From the NCBI RefSeq assembly GCF_018882095.1, contig NZ_JACVPD010000001.1, positions 744,001 to 808,000 of the forward strand: a DNA stretch of 64,000 nt. The letters run 5' to 3'. The DNA is from Polynucleobacter sp. CS-Odin-A6. Its GTDB lineage: Bacteria > Pseudomonadota > Gammaproteobacteria > Burkholderiales > Burkholderiaceae. Made by a program: the position numbers and the translations under genes. The notes under the pieces are model-generated. The model was not told the DNA's origin. It searched no databases and saw nothing but the letters and a program-made list of their open reading frames with translations. Positions 44,670 through 53,910 of the stretch are shown piece after piece (the stretch's first letter is position 1; each line of letters opens with the position of its first letter).

Positions 44670-45575
44670 ATGCCCCAATTAACCCTCTCAACTGTTTTTT
44701 ACTTAACGCTGGCGACCATTTTATGGGCTGCTAATGCGATTGCCGGACGAGCATTGGTTGGTAGCATTTCACCTGTTACCTTAAGTACGGTTCGTTGGGG
44801 TTTGGCAGCACTGATATTACTGCCCTTGGGGTGGCGGGTTTTTAGGAGCAGCAGCGCCTTGTGGCAAAACAAGGTTCGCTTTATCGTCTTAGCTCTCTTA
44901 GGAGTGGGAAGTTATAACGTCTTGCTCTATCTTGCTTTGCAGACATCGACTGCTATTAATGTCACGCTGATTGGTGCCAGCATGCCCATCTGGATGCTGC
45001 TGATTGGCACTTTTTTCTATCAAGTCAAGCCAAGACTGCTACAGCTGGTGGGGGCGATTATTTCCTTGGTTGGTGTCATCGTGGTCTTGACGCGAGGAGA
45101 ACCTGCTAGCCTGCTCACCATGGAAGTGGTGATGGGTGATTTATTCATTATGTTGGCGACGATTCTCTGGGCCTTTTATAGCTGGATGATTAGCCGCCCT
45201 GGTCAGAGTACGGAACGGCAATGGCCTTGGGCAGAGTTCTTAATGGCACAGGTCATGATTGGATTCCTGTGGACCATGCTGTTCGATAGCGTAGAGATTG
45301 CTACTGGACATGCTTTTATTGATCTGAATTACTGGACTGGCGCATTGATCCTCTTTGTCGCAATTGGACCATCCTTGATTGCGTATCGCTGCTGGGGTTT
45401 GGGAGTGAGTGGTGCGGGCCCAACGGTAGCAGCATTTTTTGCTAACCTGATTCCGCTCTTTACAGCCTTACTCTCGGCCGCCATCCTGGGGGACCCACCC
45501 CAGCTATTTCATGGCCTCGCTTTTGCCTTGATCGTTATTGGGATTTTAATTTCCTCAAGTCGAAACCATACTTAG
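44670..45575 (+). CDS. EamA family DMT-type transporter
   Basis: A 301-residue inner-membrane protein with about ten helices and two EamA repeats (first around 10-140, second around 150-295). Conserved pieces are TILWAANAIAGRALVG and the ATILWAFYSWMIS start of the second repeat. Family members export or import metabolites such as amino acids. Substrate is unknown. It ends 10 bp before the convergent DapA-like gene. Confidence 0.88.
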   Translation: MPQLTLSTVFYLTLATILWAANAIAGRALVGSISPVTLSTVRWGLAALILLPLGWRVFRSSSALWQNKVRFIVLALLGVGSYNVLLYLALQTSTAINVTLIGASMPIWMLLIGTFFYQVKPRLLQLVGAIISLVGVIVVLTRGEPASLLTMEVVMGDLFIMLATILWAFYSWMISRPGQSTERQWPWAEFLMAQVMIGFLWTMLFDSVEIATGHAFIDLNYWTGALILFVAIGPSLIAYRCWGLGVSGAGPTVAAFFANLIPLFTALLSAAILGDPPQLFHGLAFALIVIGILISSSRNHT

Positions 45576-45585
45576 GACTAAGCCA

Positions 45586-46539
45586 CTAATTTTTTAATAA
45601 TCCTGAGGCAATCAGGCCATGTCTCACATGAGAGCGATGGGTATCCGTAACATCTACGGCTGGGGGTCTAACAAGGGAATTGGGTATCTGCCCAAGCTGA
45701 ACTAGTGCTTCTTTTACGCAGGCTACTTCACTGGTAGCTGAACTAGGCTCTTGATTCTCAAAAACACCATCCATAATGGGGATGCAGAAATCGCGATGAA
45801 TTTTTTGTGCCTTAGTCGCATCACCTCGCATCGCTGCATCTATCAGATCCACCCATTGAGGTGTATCGATGACACTAATGCCAATTAAGGCGCCATGGAC
45901 ACCATGCAATAGCATCCCAAGTAGGGGAGGGGAGTCCAGTGCTGCCAAGATGGTGAGTTTGTCATGTAACTTTTCCCAGATTTGCACGTATCGTGTCACC
46001 GTTCCGCAGGCAGCTTTTATGGCAACGACATTTCGAATGGAGGCAATTTTTTCGAGGGAGTCTAAAGAATAGGCGCATCCCGATGGATCGGGATACTGAA
46101 ACACAATCATCGGTAGATCCACTTGCTCATCTAACATTTTATAAAACTGGTAAACCGAATCTGGATTTTGTGCGAGCCTGCGATAGGGTCGTGCATCAAA
46201 GGGGTTAAGCACTAACAAAGCATCGGCACCAGCATTCTTTGCGAGAAGACCATCCTTGACAGCCGAAGGCCCTCTGCCCTCAATGCCACTGATGAGAATC
46301 TGACCTGGCAACATCACTTCCCGAGCTAAGGCAAGTATTTTTATTTTTTCCTCATCAGATAACTGAAGAATCTCCGCAAGTCCTGCATTAACCGCTATAC
46401 CTTTGACGCCTGGTGTGCGCGCAGTCTGCTGAAGATGTTGGGCCAGCGCCTCATAGTCCAAAGTTAGGTCGGTCTTGAAAGGAGTGATTGTGGCTGGATA
46501 TAAGCCGCGTAACACCAAAGACTTTTTATTTTCAAGCAT
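45586..46539 (-). CDS. DapA-like (dihydrodipicolinate synthase family) lyase
   Basis: A 317-residue class I aldolase-like protein. The Schiff-base lysine K175 (VVAIKAACG) and the proton-relay Y149 (VFQYPDPSG) are present. The GTTGE motif of true DapA is replaced by NAGLAEIL, so this is a catabolic relative, acting on a 2-keto acid or a related substrate, not lysine biosynthesis. It is divergent from a Bug-type binding protein and near a FAH-family hydrolase, which together suggest carboxylic-acid degradation. Confidence 0.82.
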   Translation of the reverse strand: MLENKKSLVLRGLYPATITPFKTDLTLDYEALAQHLQQTARTPGVKGIAVNAGLAEILQLSDEEKIKILALAREVMLPGQILISGIEGRGPSAVKDGLLAKNAGADALLVLNPFDARPYRRLAQNPDSVYQFYKMLDEQVDLPMIVFQYPDPSGCAYSLDSLEKIASIRNVVAIKAACGTVTRYVQIWEKLHDKLTILAALDSPPLLGMLLHGVHGALIGISVIDTPQWVDLIDAAMRGDATKAQKIHRDFCIPIMDGVFENQEPSSATSEVACVKEALVQLGQIPNSLVRPPAVDVTDTHRSHVRHGLIASGLLKN

Positions 46540-46773
46540 TTTTAACCTTTGAGTACAGATAAATAAACCAGCAAATTTTTTTCTAAAAATAAGCGAGTAA
46601 TGTTTGTTAGAAATTCTATAGTAAAGTAAGTTTGATTATATAAATAATGAATTCAGAGTCTTAAAATATTTTCCATTGGAATTGCTAAGAATCATTTTTA
46701 AAAATCTTGAGTTGTTGTTGGCCCTTCCATGAAGAGGGGGGAAGCTGATAAACCATTAGGGGAGGTAGATATC
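46540..46773. other. AT-rich divergent intergenic region
   Basis: About 230 bp between the DapA-like gene and the divergent Bug-type gene. It is clearly richer in A and T than its surroundings, with runs such as AAATTTTTTT near 46575. It likely holds promoters for both directions. No convincing paired -35/-10 or dyad could be fixed, and no small gene is seen. Confidence 0.4.
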
Positions 46774-47754
46774 GTGTGCTTTAGAGATTACAGTCGCCAT
46801 TTCACCAGATTATTATTTCTGCTATGCTATTTTCTGTTCTCCGGAATGTCCTTCGCTCAGTCCTATCCAAGTAAGCCGATTAAATTAGTAGTGCCATATG
46901 CACCGGGTGGTGGCACTGATCTCACTGCGAGATTGATCGCAAAAATACTCTCCGCTAGCTTAAATCAACCTGTTCTCGTAGAAAATAAAGCGGGTGCAGG
47001 TGGGATCATTGGTCAGGAATATGTTGCCAAGGCCGTACCTGATGGATACACCTTGCTTTTTAGTGCCGCAGGACCCCTGACTATCACTCCATTCACATAC
47101 CCTAGCTTGCCTTATGACCCAGTCCAAAGTTTTGAGCCAATAGTGTTGATTTCAGCGCAACCCTTAGTTTTGGTTGTGAATTCTGATTCAAAAATGTATT
47201 CGATTGCCGATTTGTTAAAGGAGGGGGCTGGTAAACGCTTGAATTATGGCTCCTTTGGAAACGGTAGCGCAGCACATTTGGCAGGTGAATCTTTTAAGAT
47301 GGCTAGCAAGTTGGAAATGACCCATATTCCATACAAAGGCACTAGCCCTGCATTAACTGCGCTACTAGGCGGAGATATCGATATGTTGTTTGATACGGTA
47401 AGTACTGCTACACCATTTATTAAGTCTGGGAAATTAAGGGCGATTGCATTAACGTCCAAAAGTAGATCCTCGTTACTACCCGATGTTCCAACGATGGCGC
47501 AAGCAGGGGTGAGTGGTTTTGAAGCTGGAACTTGGTATGGAATTTTGGCTCCCGTAGGAACTGGCCCAATGGTGATTCAAAAAATAAATCAGGCAGTGAA
47601 TGCTGGCTTAAAGAGCAAGGAAGTGATTGAGGCATTTACCTCAGAGGGTTCAGTGATTCTTGGGGGTAGCCCAGCTCAATTTAGAAATTTTATGGCCGCT
47701 GAGTTAAAAAAGAATGAGCTTGTAGTGAAGGCAGCGGGAATTACTGCAAATTAA
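46774..47754 (+). CDS. Bug-type (TctC) periplasmic solute-binding protein
   Basis: A tripartite tricarboxylate transporter substrate-binding protein. A GTG at 46774 with GGGGAGG upstream is preferred over the ATG at 46729, because it brings the signal peptide (LLFLLCYFLFSGMSFAQ) closer to the start. The mature protein starts YPSKPIKLVVPYAPGGGTDL, the Bug hallmark, and contains KAVPDGYTLLF and the HIPYKGTSPAL loop. It binds a carboxylate, not identified. It converges with another Bug gene at a shared TTAA stop. Confidence 0.88.
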   Translation: MCFRDYSRHFTRLLFLLCYFLFSGMSFAQSYPSKPIKLVVPYAPGGGTDLTARLIAKILSASLNQPVLVENKAGAGGIIGQEYVAKAVPDGYTLLFSAAGPLTITPFTYPSLPYDPVQSFEPIVLISAQPLVLVVNSDSKMYSIADLLKEGAGKRLNYGSFGNGSAAHLAGESFKMASKLEMTHIPYKGTSPALTALLGGDIDMLFDTVSTATPFIKSGKLRAIALTSKSRSSLLPDVPTMAQAGVSGFEAGTWYGILAPVGTGPMVIQKINQAVNAGLKSKEVIEAFTSEGSVILGGSPAQFRNFMAAELKKNELVVKAAGITAN

Positions 47755-48713
47755 TCTGGCTGAATATTATTTGTTTTAATGACTCTAGCCCACTTGTCTA
47801 CCTCTGTTTTAATTTTTAGGGCTGACTGCTCTGGTGTTTGAATATTCACAATAAACCCAAGGGCGGAAAGTTTATTGCGGATATCTTGATCCGTCAGTAC
47901 TTTATTCACTTCTTGATTGAGCTTTTGAATAATGGGTTTTGGCGTCCCCGCAGGAGCCACCAAAAACTGAATGGTTTCACCTTCAAATTCTGGGTAACCA
48001 GATTCAGCTACCGTAGGAATGTCTGGCAAAGATGGATATCTGGTTAAGCTAGTTATTGCCAGGCCAAGTAATTTCCCCCCTTTAATCTGTTGAACTGTTG
48101 GGGGTAGTACTGCAAAAGACATGGGGACATCGTTGCTCAAGACGGCTTGAAGAGCAGGACCTCCCCCGTTATATCCAATGTGTTGAATATCTAAATTGGC
48201 TCGTAACTTCAGTAATTCCGCTGTAAGTTGCGGGCTAGTTCCAGCGCCTGGAGATGAATAATCATATTTTCCAGGATTTTGTTTAATTAGTGCGACGAAA
48301 TCTTTAAAATTCTTGGCTGGAAATGCGTTGTTGACGACGATGATATTTGGGGAGCTTGCTGGGAGGGAGATCGGGGTAAAGTCACGGGATGCATCATAGT
48401 TGGAGTTCGATATGAGGGAGGGATTAATTACAAATGCACTACTGCATAGCAGCAGCGTGTATCCATCTGGATTCGATTTGGCAACCTGTTGAATGCCAAT
48501 ATTTGCACTAGCACCGGGTTTGTTTTCAATGATGAATGTTTTACCAGTAGTTTCGGCTATTTTCTGAAATAACAGGCGGCCAAAAATATCCGATGGACCC
48601 CCAGGGGCGTAAGGAACAATCACTTTAATGGGTTTATTTGGATAATCCTGGGCAAATGCTATGCCGCTGAATATTGTTAGCGCTGTAAATATGATGGTGA
48701 CAGGCTTGCGCAT
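47751..48713 (-). CDS. Bug-type (TctC) periplasmic solute-binding protein
   Basis: A 320-residue Bug protein on the minus strand. It has a signal peptide ending near FSGIAFAQ, then YPNKPIKVIVPYAPGGPSD and SNPDGYTLLLCSS. The mature domain contains HIGYNGGGPALQA, the position equivalent to the usual HIPYKG loop, with a different sequence that may change ligand choice. It is divergent from the FAH-family hydrolase gene with a gap of about 90 bp. No membrane subunits (TctAB) are nearby. Confidence 0.88.
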   Translation of the reverse strand: MRKPVTIIFTALTIFSGIAFAQDYPNKPIKVIVPYAPGGPSDIFGRLLFQKIAETTGKTFIIENKPGASANIGIQQVAKSNPDGYTLLLCSSAFVINPSLISNSNYDASRDFTPISLPASSPNIIVVNNAFPAKNFKDFVALIKQNPGKYDYSSPGAGTSPQLTAELLKLRANLDIQHIGYNGGGPALQAVLSNDVPMSFAVLPPTVQQIKGGKLLGLAITSLTRYPSLPDIPTVAESGYPEFEGETIQFLVAPAGTPKPIIQKLNQEVNKVLTDQDIRNKLSALGFIVNIQTPEQSALKIKTEVDKWARVIKTNNIQPD

Positions 48714-48804
48714 TTTTCATATCTCCTTACATATTGGTTAGGATATGGTATCAACTTTAGCAATAGAAGTGCATTGAAGTAAATTAAACCCACAAGAGAT
48801 CATC

Positions 48805-49743
48805 ATGAGACTAATGACATTTACCCGCGGAACATCATCAATCCCAGAGATCGGCGCTCGCATTCTTCATGCAGTTGGTAAGGAGATTCTCCCTTTTGCT
48901 GATGCAGCAAAATTACAAGGTATAGAATATTTCCCCATCACGATGAGAGAGTTTCTGCGGGCTGGTAACAAGGCAATGGATCAAGCAAAATCTTGGGTTC
49001 AAGAGCTTTCCAAATCCGCCCCCGAATTATTGCTGGGTGTTGACGAAATTACGTATTTGCCGCCGATAACAAATGCTGAAAAGTTTTTATGTGTAGGTAA
49101 GAATTATCGCACTCATCTGGAAGAGCTCAAGCGAACCAATCTGATCAAAGAAATTCCACAAGAGCCCACCTCCTTTATCAAGTTAAATTCATGTTTATCT
49201 GGTCATAATGCAAAAGTAGTTCGCCCAAGAGGGATTTCGCGACTGGATTATGAACCGGAGCTCGTATTCATAATAGGCAAAAGGGCGCTGGGTGCCAAGA
49301 AAGATGAAGCAATGAGTTATGTTGCTGGCGTTACCATTTTGAACGATCTTACTTGCCGAGATTTGCAGTTGCGTGAAGTGGCATCGGGATCGCGTTTTTG
49401 GACTGGAAAAAATATTCCTGGATTTGGCCCTCTTGGACCTGAGATTATTACCATTGATGAAATTCCAGACGTGTATGATTTATGGATGACTTGCTCAGTC
49501 AATGGACAAGAGCGTATGCGCGTCAATACGCAGGATCAGATTTGGAAGATCTCAGATATCTTGGAGCACTTCTCCCGTTTTATTCCGATTGAAGCTGGAG
49601 ATATGTTTTCAACTGGTGCCCCTGGTGGTGTGGCTGTCGGTAAAGAGAATGCAGAGGACCTTTACCTCAAGCCAGGTGATGTGGTCGAGTGCTCTATTGA
49701 TGGTATTTCAACTTTAAGAACAACGATTATTGACGAGTCTTGA
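48805..49743 (+). CDS. Fumarylacetoacetate hydrolase (FAH) family protein
   Basis: A 312-residue FAH-fold protein. The metal-site acid set is in RLDYEPELVFIIGK (D-x-E-x-E), and KPGDVVECSIDGI is the typical C-terminal piece. LCVGKNYRTHLEE is the conserved entry loop. Members hydrolyse or decarboxylate 1,3-diketo or oxo acids, or isomerise ring-cleavage products. The start of the next Bug gene lies just after the stop (TGAAATG), so both are co-transcribed, which suggests use of an imported carboxylate. Confidence 0.87.
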   Translation: MRLMTFTRGTSSIPEIGARILHAVGKEILPFADAAKLQGIEYFPITMREFLRAGNKAMDQAKSWVQELSKSAPELLLGVDEITYLPPITNAEKFLCVGKNYRTHLEELKRTNLIKEIPQEPTSFIKLNSCLSGHNAKVVRPRGISRLDYEPELVFIIGKRALGAKKDEAMSYVAGVTILNDLTCRDLQLREVASGSRFWTGKNIPGFGPLGPEIITIDEIPDVYDLWMTCSVNGQERMRVNTQDQIWKISDILEHFSRFIPIEAGDMFSTGAPGGVAVGKENAEDLYLKPGDVVECSIDGISTLRTTIIDES

Positions 49744-49744
49744 A

Positions 49745-50701
49745 ATGAATATGCTGAGGCGTAGTTTAGTATGCTGTCTTACTATTGCTTGTATGCTTTC
49801 CTGTGCATCTTCACTTGCTCAGGTTGCTAATAGCTTCCCCTCAAAATCTATCAGAATAGTGGTCCCTTTTCCTCCTGGTGGAGGGGCGGATACATTAATT
49901 CGTTTATTGACTCCCTCGATGCTTGAGTTATGGAAGCAATCTTTGGTAATTGAGAATCGGCCTGGAGCAAGTGGATCGATTGGTGCAGAGCTAGTTGCCC
50001 AATCTCCTGCAGATGGCTACACCTTATTAATGGGATCTACTGCCGCTATTACTGATAAAAATATCTCATCATTTGTGCCGGTTGCTTTGGTCTCCGCTTC
50101 ACCCTATCTTGTTACAGCAAGCCCAAGCTTAAATGTGAGCTCTATACGCGGCTTAATTGCTTATGCGAAAGCAAATCCCGGAAAAATTCGTTTCGGCTCC
50201 TCTGGTTCTGGCTCAGCCTCCCATTTAGCTGGCGAATTATTTGCATCCATGGCGGGTATTGATTTGCTCCATGTTCCTTACAAGGGGACTGGTCAAGCAC
50301 TGACAGATTTAATGGCAGGTCATATTGATCTCATGTTTGCGCCTGCTCAAACTGTTATGCCTCAAATTGAAACCGGAAAATTATTGGCATTAGCGCAAAC
50401 TGGATTAAAGCGCTCAGAAGCTTTGCCAAGCATCCCTACTGTTTCAGATTCTGGGCTATTGGGTTACAACGCAGTTGGTTGGTTTGGCTTGTTTGTGCCT
50501 GCTGGAACCCCTAAGCCTATCGTCCAAAAGCTCAATCAGGGTGTCATAGCCGCTCTAAGTCAGGAAAAAAACCGTAAGGCCATGATTGAGCGGGGAAGCG
50601 AACCTGCAAGTGGAAGTTCTGAGGATTTTGCGGCTTTTCTGCGTTTAGACCAAGCAAAGTGGGCTAAATTAATTAAAGAAAATCGAGTTGCAGTGCAATA
50701 A
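49745..50701 (+). CDS. Bug-type (TctC) periplasmic solute-binding protein
   Basis: A Bug protein whose ATG at 49745 lies right behind the FAH-gene stop. A slightly longer frame from 49730 overlaps that gene and is less likely. The signal peptide ends near SSLAQ. The mature part has FPSKSIRIVVPFPPGGGADT and SPADGYTLLMGST, and the HVPYKGTGQALTD loop. It is the third Bug gene in 4 kb. Co-transcription with the FAH gene makes a carboxylate binding role likely. Confidence 0.88.
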   Translation: MNMLRRSLVCCLTIACMLSCASSLAQVANSFPSKSIRIVVPFPPGGGADTLIRLLTPSMLELWKQSLVIENRPGASGSIGAELVAQSPADGYTLLMGSTAAITDKNISSFVPVALVSASPYLVTASPSLNVSSIRGLIAYAKANPGKIRFGSSGSGSASHLAGELFASMAGIDLLHVPYKGTGQALTDLMAGHIDLMFAPAQTVMPQIETGKLLALAQTGLKRSEALPSIPTVSDSGLLGYNAVGWFGLFVPAGTPKPIVQKLNQGVIAALSQEKNRKAMIERGSEPASGSSEDFAAFLRLDQAKWAKLIKENRVAVQ

Positions 50702-50755
50702 AACCCTAAATCAGTATCATTTAGGACTAATCACACGATTTTCTAGGAAATTACT

Positions 50756-51904
50756 ATGCCAGGCTTACTTCCACACGTTGATCCAGACGGTCTCATGGAG
50801 TTCTCGGTTGTTTATACCGATCGCTCACTCAATCACATGTCTGAAGAGTTCAAAAAAGTAATCGTCGATATTTCCAGCGTACTCAAAGATGCCTACAACG
50901 CGAGCTCCGCAGTGATCGTTCCTGGTAGCGGTACTTATGGCATGGAGGCGGTAGCCCGTCAATTTGCTAATAATGAAAAGTGCCTGGTATTACGCAACGG
51001 CTACTTTAGTTATCGCTGGACTCAGATTTTTGATTTAGCCAATATTACACAGGACATCACCGTACTCAAAGGCCGGCAGTTGGAAGATTCAGTGCAAGGT
51101 GTTTTTGCCCCAGCACCGATCGAAGAGGTATTAGCCTTCATCAAGCAAGAAAAGCCAGCAGTGGTTTTTGCTCCGCACGTAGAAACCTCTGCTGGTATTA
51201 TTTTGCCGGACGGCTATCTCAAGGCAGTAGGTGAGGCAGTTCGTTCAGTCAATGGCTTGTTTGTGCTCGATTGCATTGCCTCTGGCGCAATGTGGGTAGA
51301 TATGAAGGCGTGTAATGTCGATGTCCTTATTACTGCGCCACAAAAAGGGTGGAGTAGTTCACCTTGTTGCGCTATGGTTGCCATGGGTGATAGAGCGCGG
51401 GAGCGTATTGAATCTACTCAAAGTAGTAGCTTCTCTATAGATCTTAAGAAGTGGCTCCAAATTATGGAAACCTACGAAAAGGGTGGCCACGTTTACCACA
51501 CGACGATGCCTACTGATGCCCTTAAAGTTTTGCGCAATGTCATGCAAGAAACCCAAACGTTAGGCTTTGCAGCGCTCAAAGAAAGACAGCAGGAATTGGG
51601 TGCTAAGGTTCGCGCCTTGCTCGAGTCCCATGGCTATCACTCGGTTGCTGCGAAAGGCTTTCAGTCTCCAGGTGTCGTAGTGAGCTATACCAAGGATCCT
51701 GAGATTCAGTCGGGCAAGAAGTTTATCGCTTTAGGCTTGCAAACAGCTGCTGGTGTCCCTTTACAATGCGATGAGCGTCCAGACTATCGCACATTCCGGA
51801 TTGGTTTATTTGGCCTCGAAAAGTTGGCTAATATTGATCGCACTGTAGATTATCTTGAGGCAGCACTAGAGAAAATTACTGAGACTGAGGCGCAGCCCGC
51901 TTAA
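50756..51904 (+). CDS. Class V aminotransferase (serine/alanine-glyoxylate type)
   Basis: A 382-residue PLP enzyme of aminotransferase class V. GSGTYGMEA (57-65) binds the cofactor phosphate, D172 (LDCIASGAMW) pairs with the pyridine nitrogen, and K197 in APQKGWSS forms the Schiff base. Class V members include serine-glyoxylate and alanine-glyoxylate aminotransferases and 2-aminoethylphosphonate enzymes. The substrate is not settled. It lies 54 bp downstream of a Bug gene on the same strand and may belong to that catabolic group. Confidence 0.85.
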   Translation: MPGLLPHVDPDGLMEFSVVYTDRSLNHMSEEFKKVIVDISSVLKDAYNASSAVIVPGSGTYGMEAVARQFANNEKCLVLRNGYFSYRWTQIFDLANITQDITVLKGRQLEDSVQGVFAPAPIEEVLAFIKQEKPAVVFAPHVETSAGIILPDGYLKAVGEAVRSVNGLFVLDCIASGAMWVDMKACNVDVLITAPQKGWSSSPCCAMVAMGDRARERIESTQSSSFSIDLKKWLQIMETYEKGGHVYHTTMPTDALKVLRNVMQETQTLGFAALKERQQELGAKVRALLESHGYHSVAAKGFQSPGVVVSYTKDPEIQSGKKFIALGLQTAAGVPLQCDERPDYRTFRIGLFGLEKLANIDRTVDYLEAALEKITETEAQPA

Positions 51905-51962
51905 GTTGCAGTAGTAAAGCTTCCGCTTAAAATTCGGCCTCGCTTTCAAGCTTCTGAGTTTA

Positions 51963-52943
51963 TTAATTCAAGGGACTGCTTGCCTCAAGATCTTTGGATT
52001 TTGAGGCTACAGATTCTTTAGATTCCTTTGGCGCATCATTTCGCACCAGCAGCCACATCGCTCCGATCACCAAACCCATGCCGCCAATCTGAATCCAAGT
52101 AATGGGTTCAGATAAGACGATCCAACCCATCAGTAATGTTGAGATCGGTCCCAGAATGCCAGCTTGGGCAACGAGTGGCGAACCAATGCGATTGATAGCA
52201 ACCATGATGAGCAGCATTGGAATAACAGTACATAAACTTGCATTAAGCAAGCTCAGCCAATAGATTTGCTGTACCTGAACAAAAACAGCCGCAGGATCGT
52301 AAATCAGAATTTGAATCACACTGAGTAGTGCAGATGCAGAGCTGGCATACACCACCAACCGAACGCTACCCACTCTTTTCACCATTTCACCGGAGCCAAT
52401 CATGTAGACGGCATACGAGCACGCGCTAGCAAAGACGAGCAACATACCAAGTAATGCCATCGAACCAGTTGAACTAGCATCCTGAATAAATACCACGATT
52501 ACACCTAAATAGCCCACAAGCAATGCGTACCATTGCAGGCGACTAATGGCTTTTTTTAAAACAAAATAGGAGATCAGCAATACGATGGTTGGAGTGAGGT
52601 AAAGCACAATTCTCTCGAGCCCAACGGATATATATTGGAGACCTAAAAAATCTAGGTAGCTGGAAAAGAAGTAACCCATAAATCCTAAGGCAAATATCTT
52701 CACTTGATCTAAGCGCGTGAGTGGACTCATGGGTTTTTTGCGGGCTTGCCACCAATAAATCGCCCAAAAAAGAGGGAGCGCCATCAGCATTCGTAAAGCA
52801 ATGAGGGTTTCAGCATTGGCACCATAGGTAAAGGCGAGTTTGACCAGAATGGCTTTTCCGGAAAACAGCACGGAGCCTAGGGCGGCCATTAAGAGACCGT
52901 ATACGTAATGGCGCTGAATCAGAATTCGTCGATCTACTTGCAT
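51963..52943 (-). CDS. EamA family DMT-type transporter
   Basis: A 326-residue membrane protein with two EamA repeats. SVLFSGKAILVKLAF starts the first repeat and the second holds VFASACSYAVYMIGSGE and MGWIVLSEPITWIQIGGM. The C-terminus ends in a charged tail (KESVASKSKDLEASS). The substrate is unknown. It lies 6 bp downstream of the NAD(P)HX dehydratase gene on the same strand. Confidence 0.87.
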   Translation of the reverse strand: MQVDRRILIQRHYVYGLLMAALGSVLFSGKAILVKLAFTYGANAETLIALRMLMALPLFWAIYWWQARKKPMSPLTRLDQVKIFALGFMGYFFSSYLDFLGLQYISVGLERIVLYLTPTIVLLISYFVLKKAISRLQWYALLVGYLGVIVVFIQDASSTGSMALLGMLLVFASACSYAVYMIGSGEMVKRVGSVRLVVYASSASALLSVIQILIYDPAAVFVQVQQIYWLSLLNASLCTVIPMLLIMVAINRIGSPLVAQAGILGPISTLLMGWIVLSEPITWIQIGGMGLVIGAMWLLVRNDAPKESKESVASKSKDLEASSPLN

Positions 52944-52949
52944 AGGGAT

Positions 52950-53831
52950 TTATAACAGTTTATTGAGCAGACTACGCATCTCAAAAATGACCTCTGTTGG
53001 AGTGAGTCCAATCGGGCCAACCTGTTTGGCAACAAGACTGTCGGCTGCACTGGCATGAAGTTGTACTCCAATGCAGCTAGCCTCCCACAGATCGAGGTGA
53101 TGGCGGATACCTTGAACGGCAATGGCGGCAATGCTGCCAGTCAAGACATCACCCATTCCACCAACAGCCATACCTGGGTTACCTTGATCACATTGCACTA
53201 CGGCATGAGTCGGCGAAGCGATCAGCGTATGCTGACCCTTGAGCACCACAATCGAATCAGTCATTTTTACCAGGCTGGATAAAGCAGCGATACGATTTTC
53301 TTGGACGACTGCTGCAGAGGTATTCAGTAGGTGTGCAGCTTCTCCAGGATGTGGAGTAATCACGCTCATATTTGGGAATGCTTGATTACGTTGCTTTAGA
53401 AGTTGAAGTAATTCGTGGGTATCGGCTATCAAGTTCAGCGCATCTGCATCAATCACTATTGGCACTTTGGGGTAATGGAGTGCTGCTAATAGCCATTCTC
53501 TAGCGAGAGCAGAAAAACCTAAGCCAGGGCCAATTGCAATTAAATCTGGTTTAGTCACTGCCAATTGCTCTTGAGCATTAAAGCTAGCTAAGCGCACCAT
53601 CAGTTCGGCTTGCTCAGTTACAGCATGAGCGGCAGTGGGATCGAGCATCTCTAAAATCGTCCAGCCAGCACCAAGATGAAGAGCGGCACTGCCCGAAAGG
53701 ATGAGGGCGCCAGACATCCCAGGCGCTCCACCAATGAGCAAGACCTTACCTGCACTTCCTTTATGCTCAGCAGGATCTCGCTTCAGACGGGGAATTAACT
53801 CCAGTGCTTGTAATGGGGTTGGAGCGGTCAT
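52950..53831 (-). CDS. nnrD: ADP/ATP-dependent NAD(P)H-hydrate dehydratase
   Basis: A 293-residue ribokinase-like enzyme that repairs NAD(P)H hydrates. Landmarks are KGSAGKVLLIGGAPGMSGA, the DADALNL motif, TPHPGEAAHLL and GGMGDVLTGSIAA with the catalytic Asp. The length corresponds to the CarD/NnrD domain alone, without the epimerase (NnrE) domain. It precedes the DMT transporter gene on the same strand. Confidence 0.9.
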   Translation of the reverse strand: MTAPTPLQALELIPRLKRDPAEHKGSAGKVLLIGGAPGMSGALILSGSAALHLGAGWTILEMLDPTAAHAVTEQAELMVRLASFNAQEQLAVTKPDLIAIGPGLGFSALAREWLLAALHYPKVPIVIDADALNLIADTHELLQLLKQRNQAFPNMSVITPHPGEAAHLLNTSAAVVQENRIAALSSLVKMTDSIVVLKGQHTLIASPTHAVVQCDQGNPGMAVGGMGDVLTGSIAAIAVQGIRHHLDLWEASCIGVQLHASAADSLVAKQVGPIGLTPTEVIFEMRSLLNKLL

Positions 53832-53910
53832 GCCAACAGTATCGCTCTAATTCAAGGAAAGATGTCCTAGTAAGGCGAGATCTATTGACTTAATGAAGGT
53901 CCATCAGAAT

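Noticed and set aside
46729-46773. ATG at 46729 as start of the first Bug protein
   Set aside because: It would put 15 charged residues ahead of the signal peptide; the GTG at 46774 has a stronger ribosome site.
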